Below, piece by piece: positions 1 to 12,590 of a stretch of 64,000 nucleotides of DNA. Location: NCBI GenBank assembly GCA_037349315.1, contig JBAIAC010000040.1, positions 18,804,001 to 18,868,000 of the forward strand. Reading direction: 5' to 3'. This stretch comes from Chelydra serpentina. Taxonomy: Eukaryota > Chordata > Testudines > Chelydridae. The position numbers were made by a program, and so were the translations under genes. The notes beneath the pieces are model-generated. The model saw nothing but the letters and a program-made list of their open reading frames with translations. It did no database searches and was not told the DNA's origin. Each line of letters starts with the position of its first letter. The first letter of the stretch is position 1.

Positions 1-2134
1 AGGTCCTGTACCTGTGGTAGTCACATTTGGACAGGTAGCAAAACTATCTGTGAATGTGAACTTTTTTGGTCTTGCATCAGTAATGGTTCTACACATTCAA
101 GTGCTTATCTTTCAGTTTTAATTTAATTTTTAATAGAAATAAAAGGGAATTGGGAAAGGGGGGAAAAAAAGGGGACCCTCGGAAAGGAATATAACTGATA
201 TAAATGTTCATATTAGGGCCAGACCCTCAGTCAGACGCAGGTGGGCACAAGCATTTGGCTGCACCAACCTAACTGCATGATCAGGACCTATATTAGCAAA
301 AGCTCATACAATTTTGAGAAGTTATTATAATAAGATGCAAATTAGCATCTGGTAAATTTATATAGTTTTGTCTGTTAACTTGAAGAGAAATCCTTGGTTG
401 CATATAGACTATTTGTCATTATTGAATCCCAAATCCAAATGAATTAACCGCATCCATAATTTACCACAGAGACAGCTAAAAAGAAATGTATGTAATAAGA
501 TTTCAGGATTATCACTTTGAAGCCTATTAGGTCTGTAGAGTCAGTATGAATCTGTGAAAACAGAAATGGCATGGCTGAGGGCTCTTTGTTCAGAATATAA
601 CCAGATTGAATCATCACTTGTTTTCGCAGAGCGTTACCATCCAATTTTAAAGTTATCAACCAATTTGACTTTACAAATGACACCTGTGCAGTATACAGCT
701 TCAGTAAGGCATGTATGAATGTCATGCAGAGAGTCCTATACCATTGTGGTATCAGAAGTAACTCAACCAATCACAACCCTTGCATCCAGACTTGCTGTAG
801 GGTAACAGTTTCATTGTTTGTAGGGGAGTGACTGTACAGATGGTAGATTACTTGGCCCAAATGCCTCACTGCAAGCCACACCCTGTGATTGCCGTTCACA
901 CAGATCCACACAACTTTCTCAACTCATCACAACCCATCCACAACAGCAGAACCAGAATGCACATCCTCATCTAGAGCACATCAAAACACATAGCCCCTCA
1001 CCTCAGCATATACCCCTCATTTAGCACCCTCACAAATCCATGCAACTCTCCCCACACAATGGAATCCACACACAAATCAACACAACCAGCACACACAATA
1101 AACTCACACATCACTCTGAAGCCTAGATTGTCTGTTGAATCATGGTGAAGGACTGGGAACAGCTACAGCACGATTTAGCTCTTTTTGTTTAGAATATCAC
1201 CAGGTTCAGTTGTCACTGGGATCCACGTTCTTTTATTGTTCAGTTTTTCTTCTCAGCCATTTTTGGGTTTCTGAAATCCCTTAGAATGCATTTGAATTCT
1301 GAGTGTATTAACTAATAAATTTTTGGGCTCCAAGTGCTGGTCTTAAAGGATTCTTTGTTCTCTCTATAAACAAAGTAAAGATTTTGTTTCCTATTATAGA
1401 ATGTACTGCAGCATCCTTCTCTTCTAATTCAGTTCCTGCCTCTGAAACAGCTCTTTATTTCTGGGTGAGGTTTTGGATCACCCCCCTTGTCATAGGATCT
1501 AAAGAATGTACTTGCTTCTCTTTGGGATGTCTGATTGGTAAATTTTGTCTTGGACTTAATTGCTTCTTAACAACACAATCCTTAATTCACTCTTTAATGC
1601 TACTCTCTGCCATATATTTGCTTGTCTTGACTGACAGCTTTTGGCTACCCCAAACTTCCAACTACTGATTGAGCTGAATGCTGAAGATAAGATAGAGGAG
1701 ATGGTGAGCATGGATTTCTTGCAGTTTGCATCTATAATAAATCCCAAGAGTGGACACAACTAGATACCCTTAATAGAGGATGAGGTCAGCACGCTGGCCA
1801 GCCGCTCAAAGTGTTTCTCACTTGTACTTCATCTTCTTCCTTTAAATGGAAAAGTAGAACTCTACGTATGATCTCATTTTTATATTTATAACAGGATGCT
1901 TGTCCCTCTAAACTAATCTCTTTCCTTACAAGAACAAGATGGAAATGCTGTTAATTCTTCATAAAAGTTGAGGTATATCCATTGTGGTGCCCTCTGTGTC
2001 AAGTACAGATTGTATTCCTACAGTTATATTTTATGCCTCTAATTTGAAGCACAAATAAACATGTGTTGCTCATAAGAATAACATTGTCTAAATCCCTTTG
2101 CTGCTAGATTGAGCTATGACTGTTCTGTCTCTTC
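1..2134. other. GRK3 intron 1, no recognised element
   Basis: AT-rich intronic sequence upstream of GRK3 exon 2. Positions 890-1110 are rich in A and C with many short CACA-type words. No long open frame, splice-flanked exon or recognisable transposon was seen. Short stretches near 220-300 faintly resemble palindromic MITE ends but do not pair well enough to call. Confidence 0.5.
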
Positions 2135-2320
2135 AGAGAGTCAAGGTGGGTGAGGTAATATCTTTCATTGGACCAACTTCTGTTGGTGAGCAAGACAAGC
2201 TTTTGAGCTTACACATAAGCTTGAAGACTTGTTTCGCTCACCAACAGTGGTTGGTCCAATAAAATCTATTACCTCATCCACCTTGTCTCTTTAATATCCT
2301 GGGACTGAGACGGCTACAAC
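2135..2320. repeat. Palindromic pair of Penelope-like element termini
   Basis: Two copies of the same terminal sequence face each other. The left arm (2135-2200) reads in minus orientation and the right arm (2227-2290) in plus orientation, separated by about 26 bases. The right copy continues into the motif 'ctgggactgagacggctac', also found at the 3' end of the Penelope-like fragment near 27.6 kb. The arms differ at several positions, so the structure is old. Assignment to Penelope-like elements rests on the shared end sequence of the 26.6-27.65 kb element, which still has protein homology. Confidence 0.6.
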
Positions 2321-2820
2321 TCTTCAGAGTGTATCATCTTTAAAATGACTTTAAGTGAAGATACATCAGGTATATAGTTATATAACAATGAAGTAGTTAA
2401 CATATTTTTTGCATCTCTTTTCTTTTATTAAGAGATGAAATTAGAAAGCTGGCAGTTGAATGGCCTCTGAGTCTGACCTGCCTTTCTTCTGAATAAATTA
2501 ATCTGTAACTGAGCCACTATCATAGCTTTCTGAGGCTGGTGATGGCTCAGAATGCTGAAGATAGTCTTTGCAGGCTCATGGTGAGCGCTGTATTTGAACA
2601 GCATAGCCCTTTATTACCTATTCATCTTTCATCCAGCCTAGAAACATTTATGCTCAATATTTCCTTTTAAAAGTATTTATTAGTGTGTGTGCACATGTTC
2701 ATGTCTATGCATGCATGCACAAACACAAGATAACCAGTCATTCCAGCAGACGGTATGCCAGAGTAATGGACTCTGTCTTGGCAGAAATGGACAGTCTTGG
2801 TGAAAGGCATTAGGTAACCA

Positions 2821-3120
2821 AGGGCTAGTCTACACTTACCAGCTCTGTCGGACACGTCGGATCGATCTTCTGGGTTCGATTTATCGCGTCTTGTCTAGAC
2901 GCGATGGATCGAACCAGGAAGTGCTCCCCCGTCGACGCTGGTAATCCTGCTCCACGAACGGAGCAAGCAGAGTCGACGGGAGAGCCTGCGCGCCATGATG
3001 TGGACCAGGGGTGAGTACTTTGAAGTTCGAAATAAGATACTTCGACTTCAGCTACGTTATTTACGTAGCTGAAGTCACGTATCTTACTTCGAACTTCGGG
3101 GCTAGTGTAGACCAGCCCCA
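2821..3120. mobile_element. Non-autonomous TIR/hairpin DNA transposon (MITE), copy 1
   Basis: About 300 bp bounded by inverted ends: 'gggctagtctacact' on the left and its near-exact complement 'agtgtagaccagcccc' on the right. Internally there are further hairpins: 'atcgcgtc' and 'gacgcgat' near 2881-2905, and 'cttcagctacgt' with 'acgtagctgaag' near 3047-3075. The element carries no protein frame of its own. A second member in the opposite arrangement lies at 24507-24773. The superfamily cannot be fixed; a CAAG flank on both sides is only a possible target duplication. Confidence 0.7.
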
Positions 3121-3479
3121 AGACTCTGAGACGTTGTTTTACTTTTAGTAAAGAATCTGTTAAAGTAGGTTTCTGAAACATTAGAATAATGGCTGCAACA
3201 ACCTTGTGTCAACGGGGGATGAAAGAAATGGATGAATGTAATCTTGAAATCTGTGGAGTAAGCAATTGTTGATAGCCAGGAGATGACAAAACGCTATTTA
3301 AAAATGAAAACAAAGTCATAATAGACTTGGGGGAAAGGAAAGACAGAAGCGGGAAGATGGTTACTACTCAGAGGGAGTAATATTAATTATGACTTATAAA
3401 GCAGGAAAAACAAAGTGGGGAGCCGAGTGACAGTGGATTGCTCCAAAATAGATTTCAAATATGAAACGTGAAAATGACA

Positions 3480-4660
3480 ATTATGCAACATTATGCACCA
3501 ACATACAACTACGATGATGAGATCAAAGATCTATTCTACAGTTGCTTACAAACTCTATTGACAAAATTCTCAAGCATGACATTTGCTTAGTATTGGAGGA
3601 TTTCAGTGCTAAGGTTGGGCAGTGGAGAATGCAAGGGGCAAGCCTGGCCTTGGTTCCCCAAATCAAAACAGCGAAAGAGTGATAAAACTATGCCTGTTGT
3701 TAGGGCTCAATTGGTGTAATGCTATTCCCCTACAAAAGTAGCCATAAAGAATTTCTCCCAATGAAGTTATCAGGAACCACACTGGCCATCTATCTATGTG
3801 AAGGAAATTTAGATAAACTGTTCAGGATGTCTCAGCATACACAAGAGCGCTTATTGGCCGTGACCATAATTGTGTTGCAAGACTGAAGCTCAAACTAAAA
3901 AAACCCCAAAATCCCAAAAAGCATTAAGAAAATTGACAATAACAGCCCAATCAGCATTATAGCAGCAATTTCAAATTGAACTGAAAAACAGGTTTCAGGT
4001 AGTACAAGACTTAGATCTACTTCTTCTCAGCATATGCGCAACGTGCCTCAGGTGGCATATGACCAGGACTCATCACCAAATTTGGTCCGCTGGTTGGATC
4101 ATTAGCTTCCCTGGCCATGTACTGATGGGGAGCACGACATGAACTACTACAAGACGTCAACACTGATATGTCATGCTCTTTTCTGTGTGACAGTATCATA
4201 GATGTATGCAGTATTGTTGTAGCCATGGCAGTCCCAGGATATTAGAGAGACAAGGTGTATGAGGTACTATCTTTTATTGGACCAACTTTTGCTGGTGAGA
4301 GAGACAAGCTTTTGAGCTTACACGGAGTTGTTCTTCAGGTCTGGGAAACATATTTACTTTAGAAGGCAAAGGAATACAAGAAGTGCGTCAATTCACATAC
4401 CTTGGCAATAATGTGCAAGGCAGTGGGATTGTCCAGAAGGAAATAATGTCCTGAATTGACAAGGTGACCGTTCCATATACCAACTTAAACAAGATTTGGT
4501 CATCAAAAATCTGCAATTTAAAGACAAACCATGAATTTCCAACTAAAATCTTACCTCTACCTTTACATATGCATGTGAAAGCTGGAAACCCCCAAAGGTA
4601 TGGACAGACATCTAAATGCCTTCGAAATCAAATGCTTCAGGAAAATACGAGGCATTAATG
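3480..4660 (+). pseudogene. Degenerate endonuclease-type LINE (RTE-like), interrupted
   Basis: Broken LINE coding sequence. Around 3490-3700 the conceptual translation resembles an APE-type endonuclease with a 'gdfnakvG'-like segment. Around 3830-3900 there is a segment resembling the terminal SDH motif, read as GRDHN followed by LKLKLK. From about 4350 to 4660 a second part resembles the RT C-terminus, with a 'FTYLGNNV' motif and later 'CESWKPPKG' and 'NAFEIKCFRKI'. Stops and frameshifts are frequent. A Penelope terminus (4208-4350) interrupts the two halves. The family is inferred from motif style only; another APE-type clade is possible. Confidence 0.5.
4208..4350 (-). mobile_element. Penelope-like element terminus, minus orientation
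   Basis: The sequence runs from a 'gtagccatggcagtcccagg' motif through 'attagagagacaagg' and 'ttattggaccaactttt' to 'ttcttcaggtctgggaaa'. It is the reverse complement of the 3' end seen at 27510-27640. It interrupts the degenerate LINE at 3480-4660, so it is younger than that LINE. Confidence 0.55.
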
Positions 4661-6199
4661 TCTTAGTTTTGGGCAATTACAACTATATTCCCACTCTGTG
4701 GTCTATCAAGGGCTCCCCTTCTATGCTTCTGGCTCCCCAGGCATTGATTCTCTTGGGTGGAGATGCACACCTCTCTTCCTTTTGATCAGGGTGTTTTCAG
4801 GCGGCACAGTCCATTACTATCATGTGATATCTACAGCAAAAGACAGGCTGCTTTAGCTGGCTGCTTTTGCCTTCTCTTCTCGAATTGTTAACAGTGTAAT
4901 TGCCACAGTTATAAGTTGCCACTCAGTTCTTTCTAAGCAAGCACATTTTATTTTTAAGGTAAAGCAATAGAGAGAAAACATTAAAACAATGAGGGAAGCA
5001 ACACGTTAATTAGCTTACCAGAAATCATCCCAACTCCACCATGGGCTCTAGCAGGTGAACAGTCTTTCAAACTCCCCCAGGGCTTTTCCTGTCATTTCTA
5101 GTTCCTAACACCCTTTGCTTAGAATAAGGACACTAGTGAGTTTGTGAGGCACTCATTTATCCAGTTTGGGTCTTTGAAGGAGCTGTGAATAGGTAATCTG
5201 CCAGACAATGGATTTTTGCTCAAGGCACTTCTTCAAAAAGATGGACTCAGAGGTGGGCCATTTGCATTCCTTTCATCCCAAATATTTACTAGGAAACATA
5301 ACTAACAGTTAGCATTATTTCATATTTTTTTTGAAATTCCTGACATTTCCTCAAGGTTTGCATTAGTCAAATCTCCTAGAGGGGTTCCATACAATGCCAC
5401 AATAACACATAAGCAATTGCATTTTTAGTACAATGGAACGCAAAGTATTAAACTTAATTCAGTAAGGTTTACGCAGGATATTGCAGGAGATAGCCCCACC
5501 CGCCCCAGTTAAATGGCATGAATTTATAATAAATACTGAGATTCCTCAGTGTGTTCAATAAACCCTTTTCTTTAAAGTGATCCAGAAGAGAACATGGAAT
5601 CATTTGGGACCTGCATTAAGAATGCAGCCAGCACGTCTACAAAGGCAGGCATACCATTGGGCAGTTGGTGGAACGTGCAAAAGGGGCTGTCTGAAATAAT
5701 CCCTCAACCGAGCTCTACTCAGGGTGGGAAAATTTATGGCACTTAGCAACATAGAAGATGCAAAGAGCAGCCCAGGATAGACAAGGATGCCAGAGCCTTG
5801 TTCGTTCAGTCACAGCTGTTTATTTAGCAGGTGATGAGAAAATGAATAGAATGAGAGTGTCTATTAGTTAATTTAGTATCCCATAAGCTCTTATTTTCCA
5901 ATTAAAATCATGTATAAGTCAATTACATACTACATGATTGTCAGGATTACCCTAGTAATATTATAGAACGCACACAAGTAAAGGGCAATCAGGAGCATAG
6001 TTTTATTCCTGTTTTGAGTGGAACTGTAGTCTGTCAGCCATCCAAAAATGGATTATCACTGGCCTTTCAAGACTTTTTCCTATGTTGCCCCTGGAGTTCT
6101 TTGGACAGAAACACCCATCTATAAAATACCTGCCATTTTCTCTTAATGCTATTTTAAACATTTTTCTCTAACTCCTGCCGCACCTTGCTTTGGATAAAA
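4661..6199. other. Intron 1, nothing recognised
   Basis: AT-rich intronic sequence with no convincing open frame, repeat end or RNA gene. Confidence 0.45.
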
Positions 6200-6256
6200 A
6201 ATTGGAATGGAAACCCAGTGAACGATATGAGGCACTGGTTATGTGTGCTGTCTTTT

Positions 6257-6470
6257 GTCTTTATTATATGAGAGTCGAGCTAACGAATGTTGTATCAGTT
6301 GCAACTTCCACCTGGCCTTTGCTTTTATCCCAAAGTAGAGTATGTCACAATAATCTATCCTGGAGACGGTGAATGTGTGGCCTGCTGCAACTTAGATTTT
6401 CATCCAAGAGGAATTGCAGTTTCCTGTCCAGTTGGAGAAGGCATTTTTTGCCACTGATTTATCACAATGA
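6257..6470 (-). repeat. Old dispersed repeat, LINE-derived in appearance
   Basis: The segment 'cagttgcaacttccacctgg', then 'aaagtagagtatgtcacaat' and 'tctatcctggag', resembles a common dispersed amniote repeat of LINE origin. A related segment may lie at 50700-50960. It has no intact frame and the family is not identified. Confidence 0.3.
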
Positions 6471-9400
6471 TAGGTATGGTATAAGAAGCTAAATTGAGTA
6501 AAATAGTTATCTGTGTGACTGAATAATGATGGATCTAATTGTGCACTGTTTTGGAGTCTTGATATTTAGAAGGCTTTCTTCTTCAGTGGAGGGTGAGGTG
6601 TTTCTCCTCTTCTGGAGCATATAATTTCTTCCACCGTGCAAAATTCTGTTTCCTGGGCAAAAAGTACTTGTAAGGGAAAACTAGATTGGTAATGTATTTC
6701 AGACTTTCCAATTTCCTTCTTATTTTAAGTGTCAGGGCTGAAAGATATCAATATATGGCTATTTTCTGTGTATGTATTTGATGGACATCTTCTAAAGTGA
6801 TGCTTTTTTGTGAGCATAGTAGTAATGTTTCACAATCCTTGCGTCTAGCTGTGGGATGAGGGAAGGAAACAGGTCCCAGACAATACTTCAAAACTCTTTT
6901 AAATGTATTGCACAGATAAAATTAGATTATCCTTCTCAGTCCCTTAAGGGACAACCTTTGAGGTGCATGCTGATTATATGCTCGCTATTTTGAAGGTAAT
7001 GTGTTTTGCTTGAGTTTGTCATTTCCTGTCCTCCATCTTGTTCAGATGAACCATGAGTTTCATCTTCAGTTGTGGATGCTCTGTTGCCTAGGGACACAGT
7101 TCTTTTATTGTGATTATGGTTATTGATTTATTTTTGCATTCATTTTATTTCTATTACTAGCTCTTTGAAATTCAATTTAGCAGTGAACAAACTCTGATCT
7201 TTGTCTGCCTTTGGTGCCTTACCTGGCGTCCTGCTCCTTATCACCTGTTTTTGAAAAGTATCTCTCTATTTAAGGCACCTTATTCAGTCATACTACCTGA
7301 TACTCTAATGGGGAATGAGAAAGTGAAGAAGGGAAAGGAGATAAAGCATAGGGAGGGGACATAGTGGAAAACTCGGGTTGAAGAAAGCAGGCTGAGAGGA
7401 ATATCAAAGTTGTGGTTCAAAAGGCAAGACCCAAAGGACAAGTGCTGGGCAGGGCAAGCAGGGCAAGTGCTGATTTTGTCTTTAATTCTGGGTTCTCTGT
7501 TTAATTGATGATCATTTGTAGATAGGTGAAGAATTTATGGACCCAATCCAATTCATTAGGATTTATGCCTTTGACTTCAGTAAGAACAGTAGCAAGCCCA
7601 GTATTTTGGAGCTGCTAGAAAATTCACCAACATGGGATTATGTAGTCAATTCTAAGTGACTATTTGTCCAGATCAGTAGCTCAACTTCTGTAAATTTTCA
7701 ATGTAATGACTATTTTAATATAAAACATGTTCTTGAAGAAAATAAAATCGGAATTAGTTTTTGGCAAATATCTGGCATTTAGATCATAAAACCCTTTTTG
7801 GACTTGCATAGCCACTGATCACTTTACATTTATAAATGTGTTCAGTTTCATTAGCTGAGAAAACATCTTGTTCCTTTTACATTGTCCATTAGATCAAAAA
7901 CTATTCGATAAGGTACAGACGAGTAGTAGGTTTGAAAAGGTTCATTCATCGCACAATCAGAATATTTTCTTGAACACTGAAAAGTGATATGGCTTATATT
8001 TAATTACCTGCTTTAAATGTCTGGATAAAGAGATCTTTATGTAATTTCTCTGGGCATACTTGGCATAGCAAAGAAGAGCTTCCATAACTTCATTATTATT
8101 ATTGTTAGTAATCATGTTCATTACAGTAGTGTCTAGACACTTACCAAGAACAGGGTCAAAACTGTAGAAAATACTCTGACGATGTCACCAGTGTCCAAAG
8201 GCATCCTTAAACTGCTGCTGCCCTATATTAGAAGCATTTCCTCAGCAACTTGATTGTGCTCTCTTTGAAGTTACTGGAGTTTTGTAGCTGTGAGGCCTGA
8301 TGCTGCAAACACACGAGTAAAGCAAGTAGTCACATGATTGCACAAATGGTATTACAGTGAGCATCAGCTGAGAAATAGACTGCAACGATTTAAATGGTAT
8401 GAAAATTTGTGTTTGTAATAGACCAAATCAATACAAGGTATACTGTCAACACTAATGTCTCTCAGTAGTTTGTTTTTCAAATGGGACATTACTCTGCTAC
8501 TGTTCACCCTTTCCTGCAAAATTCACTGAACACAAGCAAATGCTATGTATTTAACTCATTAGCCATTTGTCTGCCTGACAAAGGACAATAGATTTGTGCA
8601 GCAAGTGGTATTAAAATTCATACACAATTGTTGTTGTCTTCCATGTACATTTTTGATGGTACCATATTCTGCAAAAAATAAATACCATGGTTTATATTTA
8701 AAAACACAAATTAAAACTATGTTAAGACAATGTCAGGGTCGCAAAGTTAAAATGTAAATTAGGCAAAGCAGAAGTTAAGAATCTTGTACTAATGTTAGAT
8801 TACCCAAATTGCACATATATAGTGTTTTCTATTATTGGTTAAATATTTACATTGAGTTACAATGTAGGCAGGTTAATGTGCAGTGTGAGCAGGTTAATAT
8901 TGCAGTGAGAAACCTTTGTATCTGTTTTTAAATACAATGTTCTGCTTTATTTTAAATTCATGATTTTAAAAGTTTATTGGCTTTGTTTTTTCCCCATTTA
9001 ATTTCTCTCTTTTTTTTTTTTTGCTTAGAGAGAGACAGAAAAGGCTAAAATAAAACCTAAAAAGAAAAACGCAAAAAGAGTGGTCTCTGTGTGTAAATGA
9101 ATTGAAATAATAACCATATGAGAGCTCTTTTCCTGGAGTGCATTCTGGCCTCCACAGTTCAGATAATTTGAAAGCAATGGCTGGGCTTGGCAGTCAGTAG
9201 ACCCACTGGACTCCTTCCCCTGCCACCTGATGTGGGTTCTAATACTCGTCCACTCCCAGCTCTGCATTTAAAGAAGAATATCCATCAGGTTTGGCAGCCC
9301 AGGTGCTGAGTGCCCTCCATCCTTTTCAAATACCTGTATCCTGAAGGCCCTGAGTGTATAGGGTGGAAAGTTATAAAACATGGAGAGTTTGAATTGACTC

Positions 9401-10034
9401 TGCAATCTAGTCATTATATTTAAAAGAACCAAAAATACCTATCCAAGAATCCAGTTTGGGGCAAAACCTGCACACTTGTCTCGATCCTGTTGTATGCGGT
9501 CTTTCAGAGTGGCATATGCATGCACTAGGCAAATATTGGAACTGTGCAAACATAGTGACAGTTTCATCCTTTATCCTGCATGTACTCAGTACGGTATTTT
9601 CAACTCTTCGTAAAAAATACAGGTTTTGAATGGAGAACCTTAGGAACATTACATTTCTCAGAGTAGGTTACTTAAATGCTAAATTTGAAGCATAAAAGCT
9701 CTGCCACCATTTAGTCTGTGCTAAAAAGGAATGATTATTATGAGTAGTAGTATTATTTTACAATGGAAAAAGTGATTTTTTTTCATTCTCTCATAATTCA
9801 AACTGCCGGATAAGTTTCCACAAACCTTAAAAATTCTCCATTGCGTTAGGACCACCCATGGAAAATTTCAGTGTAGAGGAGCAATGTTCAGAAAGTTATT
9901 CACAGGTGGAAATAGAATTTTGAGAAAATAATTGTTATATTGAATAGTGTATTAGTCACATTGTGGAATTTGTTCATCCGCCCCCGCCCGAGCTACAGAA
10001 TGACTTTATTTAAATGCTTTAGAATTCTAATATA
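6471..10034. other. Intron 1, nothing recognised
   Basis: Ordinary AT-rich intron. There is a short (ATT)n tract near 8094-8105 and a T run near 9010-9022. Positions 7530-7620 and 8290-8370 contain phrases reminiscent of palindromic MITEs ('gacttcagtaag', 'gcctgatgctgcaaacac') but without pairing arms. No gene was seen. Confidence 0.45.
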
Positions 10035-10104
10035 GGGCCTGATCCACAGCCTATTGAAGTCAATGGAAATATTCTTATTGACTTCCATAGGTTTTGGATT
10101 AAGC
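10035..10104. repeat. Short palindromic MITE
   Basis: The left arm 'gggcctgatccacagcctat' and central 'tgaagtcaatgg' are answered by 'tattgacttccatagg' and 'ttttggattaagc' on the right, giving an imperfect 70-bp hairpin. It resembles the 72-bp hairpin at 25048-25119 in design. Confidence 0.5.
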
Positions 10105-10288
10105 AATAAATAGTCTTTAACTGTCATGGTTTGAGTTGCAGAGATGGATGCACACTGGCATCCCTACATTCATAAATCTGGTTACAATACCTTTTAACCT
10201 CAAGACTCCTTCCCGCCAACGTACATTCACTATCTTGTTAAGAAAGAGCAACTGATAAGTAACCGTTCTCTAATTCTTTGTCTTTCAG

Positions 10289-10365
10289 TATCCGCAGTGT
10301 GATGCAGAAGTATCTTGAGGAGAGAGGTGAATTAACCTTTGACAAGATTTTCAATCAGAAGATTG
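10289..10365 (+). CDS. GRK3: GRK3 (beta-adrenergic receptor kinase 2), exon 2
   Basis: A 77-bp exon bounded by a pyrimidine-rich tract ending in AG (10287-10288) and a GTAAG donor (10366). It begins with the last base of a split codon and encodes [13 protein letters not shown] followed by [12 protein letters not shown], ending one base into a glycine codon that exon 3 completes. This is the start of the RGS-homology domain of G-protein-coupled receptor kinases, which phosphorylate agonist-bound receptors at the plasma membrane and bind G-alpha-q and G-beta-gamma. The FDKIFNQKI wording and the GFLLFKD continuation fit GRK3 better than its paralogue GRK2, which has FEKIFSQKL at this place. Exon 1 is outside the window. 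Confidence 0.93.
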
Positions 10366-10486
10366 GTAAGTTCTGTTTTGAATCAAATTTTGTTGTTTTA
10401 TGTTTTTAAGATTGATTTGTTTGCTACTGTTCAGTGCAGCCTGTTGAAGATAGCACTGTAGACTTAGTTAAACAGAGCATAGTACA

Positions 10487-10770
10487 GGGGTTCTCAGCCT
10501 TTTTCTTTTTGAGGCCTCCCCAACATGCTATAAAAACTCCACAGCTCCGCTGTGCCACAACAACTGGTTTTCTGCATATAAAAGCCAGGGCTGATGTTAT
10601 GGGGTAGCAAGCAGGGCAATTGCTCAGGCTTCGGCTTCAGGCCTGAGTGGCTCAGGACCTTGGGCTTCAGCTCCATGCAGTGGGGCTTCGGCTTTCTGCC
10701 CTGGGCCCCAGCAAGTCTAACACTGGCCCTGCTTGGCGGACCCCCTGAAACCTGCTCGTGGACCCCCACG
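10487..10770. mobile_element. hAT-like non-autonomous element, right end truncated
   Basis: The left end 'caggggttctcagcc' resembles the terminal inverted repeat of hAT/Charlie-type MITEs. The right part has 'ggaccccctgaaacctgctc' but no matching inverted end, so the element appears truncated or diverged. It is more GC-rich than the flanking intron. Two short overlapping open frames here look spurious. Confidence 0.45.
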
Positions 10771-10789
10771 ACTGTGTAGACTATGCACA

Positions 10790-11775
10790 GGACTTAAAAG
10801 AATGGTTGAACTTTGTTTAAGGTTGAAGAATAATAACTACCCTATTGGCAGCCATTTCTGGGCCATTGAGTGAAAGACTGGAACTGTGAAGACCAAGAGT
10901 TTTGCATTCCTCTCATCTCTCAGTACTTCTGTTGCAGTCCAGATATATGGTATATAACAACAGATCAACCTTGTTACTCCCAAAGATCCTGGAGCATCCT
11001 CTGTGCCAGCATGTATCCCACACATACTGTCTGTAGCACCTCTTAGGGTAAAGAAGTTTTCTGGACCCTGGTGGCTTTGGTACCACCCAGTTGGTGGATT
11101 TCATCTGATTACTTTCCTTCTGAGCTCCGAGTCTTTCTAATCTTCAACGATGGACAGTCAGCACTTGTTCTCTCACTGTTAACCATCAAATCCAAATGTT
11201 AGCTGCTGCTAAACCACACACTGTTTATTTAAGAAAGAAAGAAGCTATTACTGCTAAATAAGAGTAAAGAAACTTACTTGCTGTTACTCACATATAGATA
11301 CACGAAGGGAAAGCTGGTTGGGAAAAAGAATGTTACAGATCGTTTAACAGTTTTCTACTCCAGCCAAAAGTTCTGGACTGCAGAACAAACAGATCCTCCT
11401 TTTGACAGTACTAATGCCTGTTTATGTGTGGCTCGGTTTAGCACTTCTCTTTCTGAATAATTGATGTAATGTTGCATAGCAGGGGCAAAATATAAACATG
11501 TGGATCTTTCAGCAGCACTGCCAAATAGAATGATTTTAATTCTCTACATCTGTATGGTCTGAGTCAAATCAGACAGTTAAGGAAACTTGTATTTGATTGT
11601 TTATTTCCAGTCATATGGTTAAATATCTTTCAACTAATAGTCCGTTCCAAAGAATAGTACAAGTTGTGACAATTATTTTTAGATATTCTGTTGTTACAGT
11701 ACTCGTAGATAGTTAACTCTAACATGAGAAATTAAAAAAAAAAAGATTGTCTTCTCATTTATCATTTGTACTTTG
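10790..11775. other. Intron 2, nothing recognised
   Basis: AT-rich intron without a recognisable gene or element. Confidence 0.4.
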
Positions 11776-11870
11776 GTAGCATCCAGTCAAAAACTGGACC
11801 CCATTGTTCTGTATAAACTCATTAAAATTAGTCTCTGCCCCAAATAGCTTACAGTCGAATATTCAGGCAT
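11776..11870. repeat. Dispersed amniote repeat, family copy A
   Basis: Contains 'tggaccccattgttctgtat', then 'agtctctgccccaaatag' and 'cttacagtcg'. The same order of phrases recurs at 12400-12590 and 47560-47725, defining a dispersed family. The family name is not known to me from sequence alone. Confidence 0.4.
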
Positions 11871-12399
11871 AAAACTCAATATGTTCAAAAAGCGGAGATG
11901 CATATTTCAGAGATGTTGTGAGATTATATACTTTGCTTTTCCCTCACAGCTCCTGCTTGTATTATTGACTTTTTTTCATCCATGTTAAATACTTGTATCT
12001 CTAAACTTTTCATCCTTAACTGTGGAGCTTCTAACCAGCGTCTCCATAATAACAGTTTTTCTAGAATGAAGTAGCATGGTGAGAGACAGCATGTCTCTTC
12101 TGAAGACAACTTTGGAACGAGGGGAAAAGATTAAGGATAAATGTGGGTGTTTTTAACTGAAGAGACTTTACATTTTGCGAAAATATTGTCTTTATTTTGG
12201 ATGTTCATTTTTTTTATTGCTGTTTTCTACCTTGTTCTTTGCTACATTTGTTCTATTTTCATACTTTAGCATAATTGCGTATGGTAGAGTATACTTGGTC
12301 TAATACACAATGCTGTGAGATTAAAGATAGTATCTGATTGTTAAAAATCTAACAACTCACATCTGGTGTTTATTAATTATTATTATTATTATGTTATTT

Positions 12400-12590
12400 T
12401 ATTTATTAATTTGGTTGTATTCTGGTTGTGCCTAGAGGCCACAGTTAAAATTGGGCCCCATCATGCAAAGTGCTGGACAAACATGTAGCAATTTATCCCT
12501 ATTCTAAGGAGTTTAAAATCTAAGTTGAGATGAGGCACAATGAATTTTGCAAATGAAAGTGTAGAGAGAGGACAAAGGAAACCAAAATAA
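12400..12590. repeat. Dispersed amniote repeat, family copy B
   Basis: Starts after an (ATT)n tract (12372-12395) and contains 'tgcctagaggccacagtt', 'gggccccatcatgcaaag', 'gctggacaaacatgtag' and 'gtttaaaatctaagt'. It aligns in order with copies at 11776-11870 and 47560-47725. No coding potential. Confidence 0.45.
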
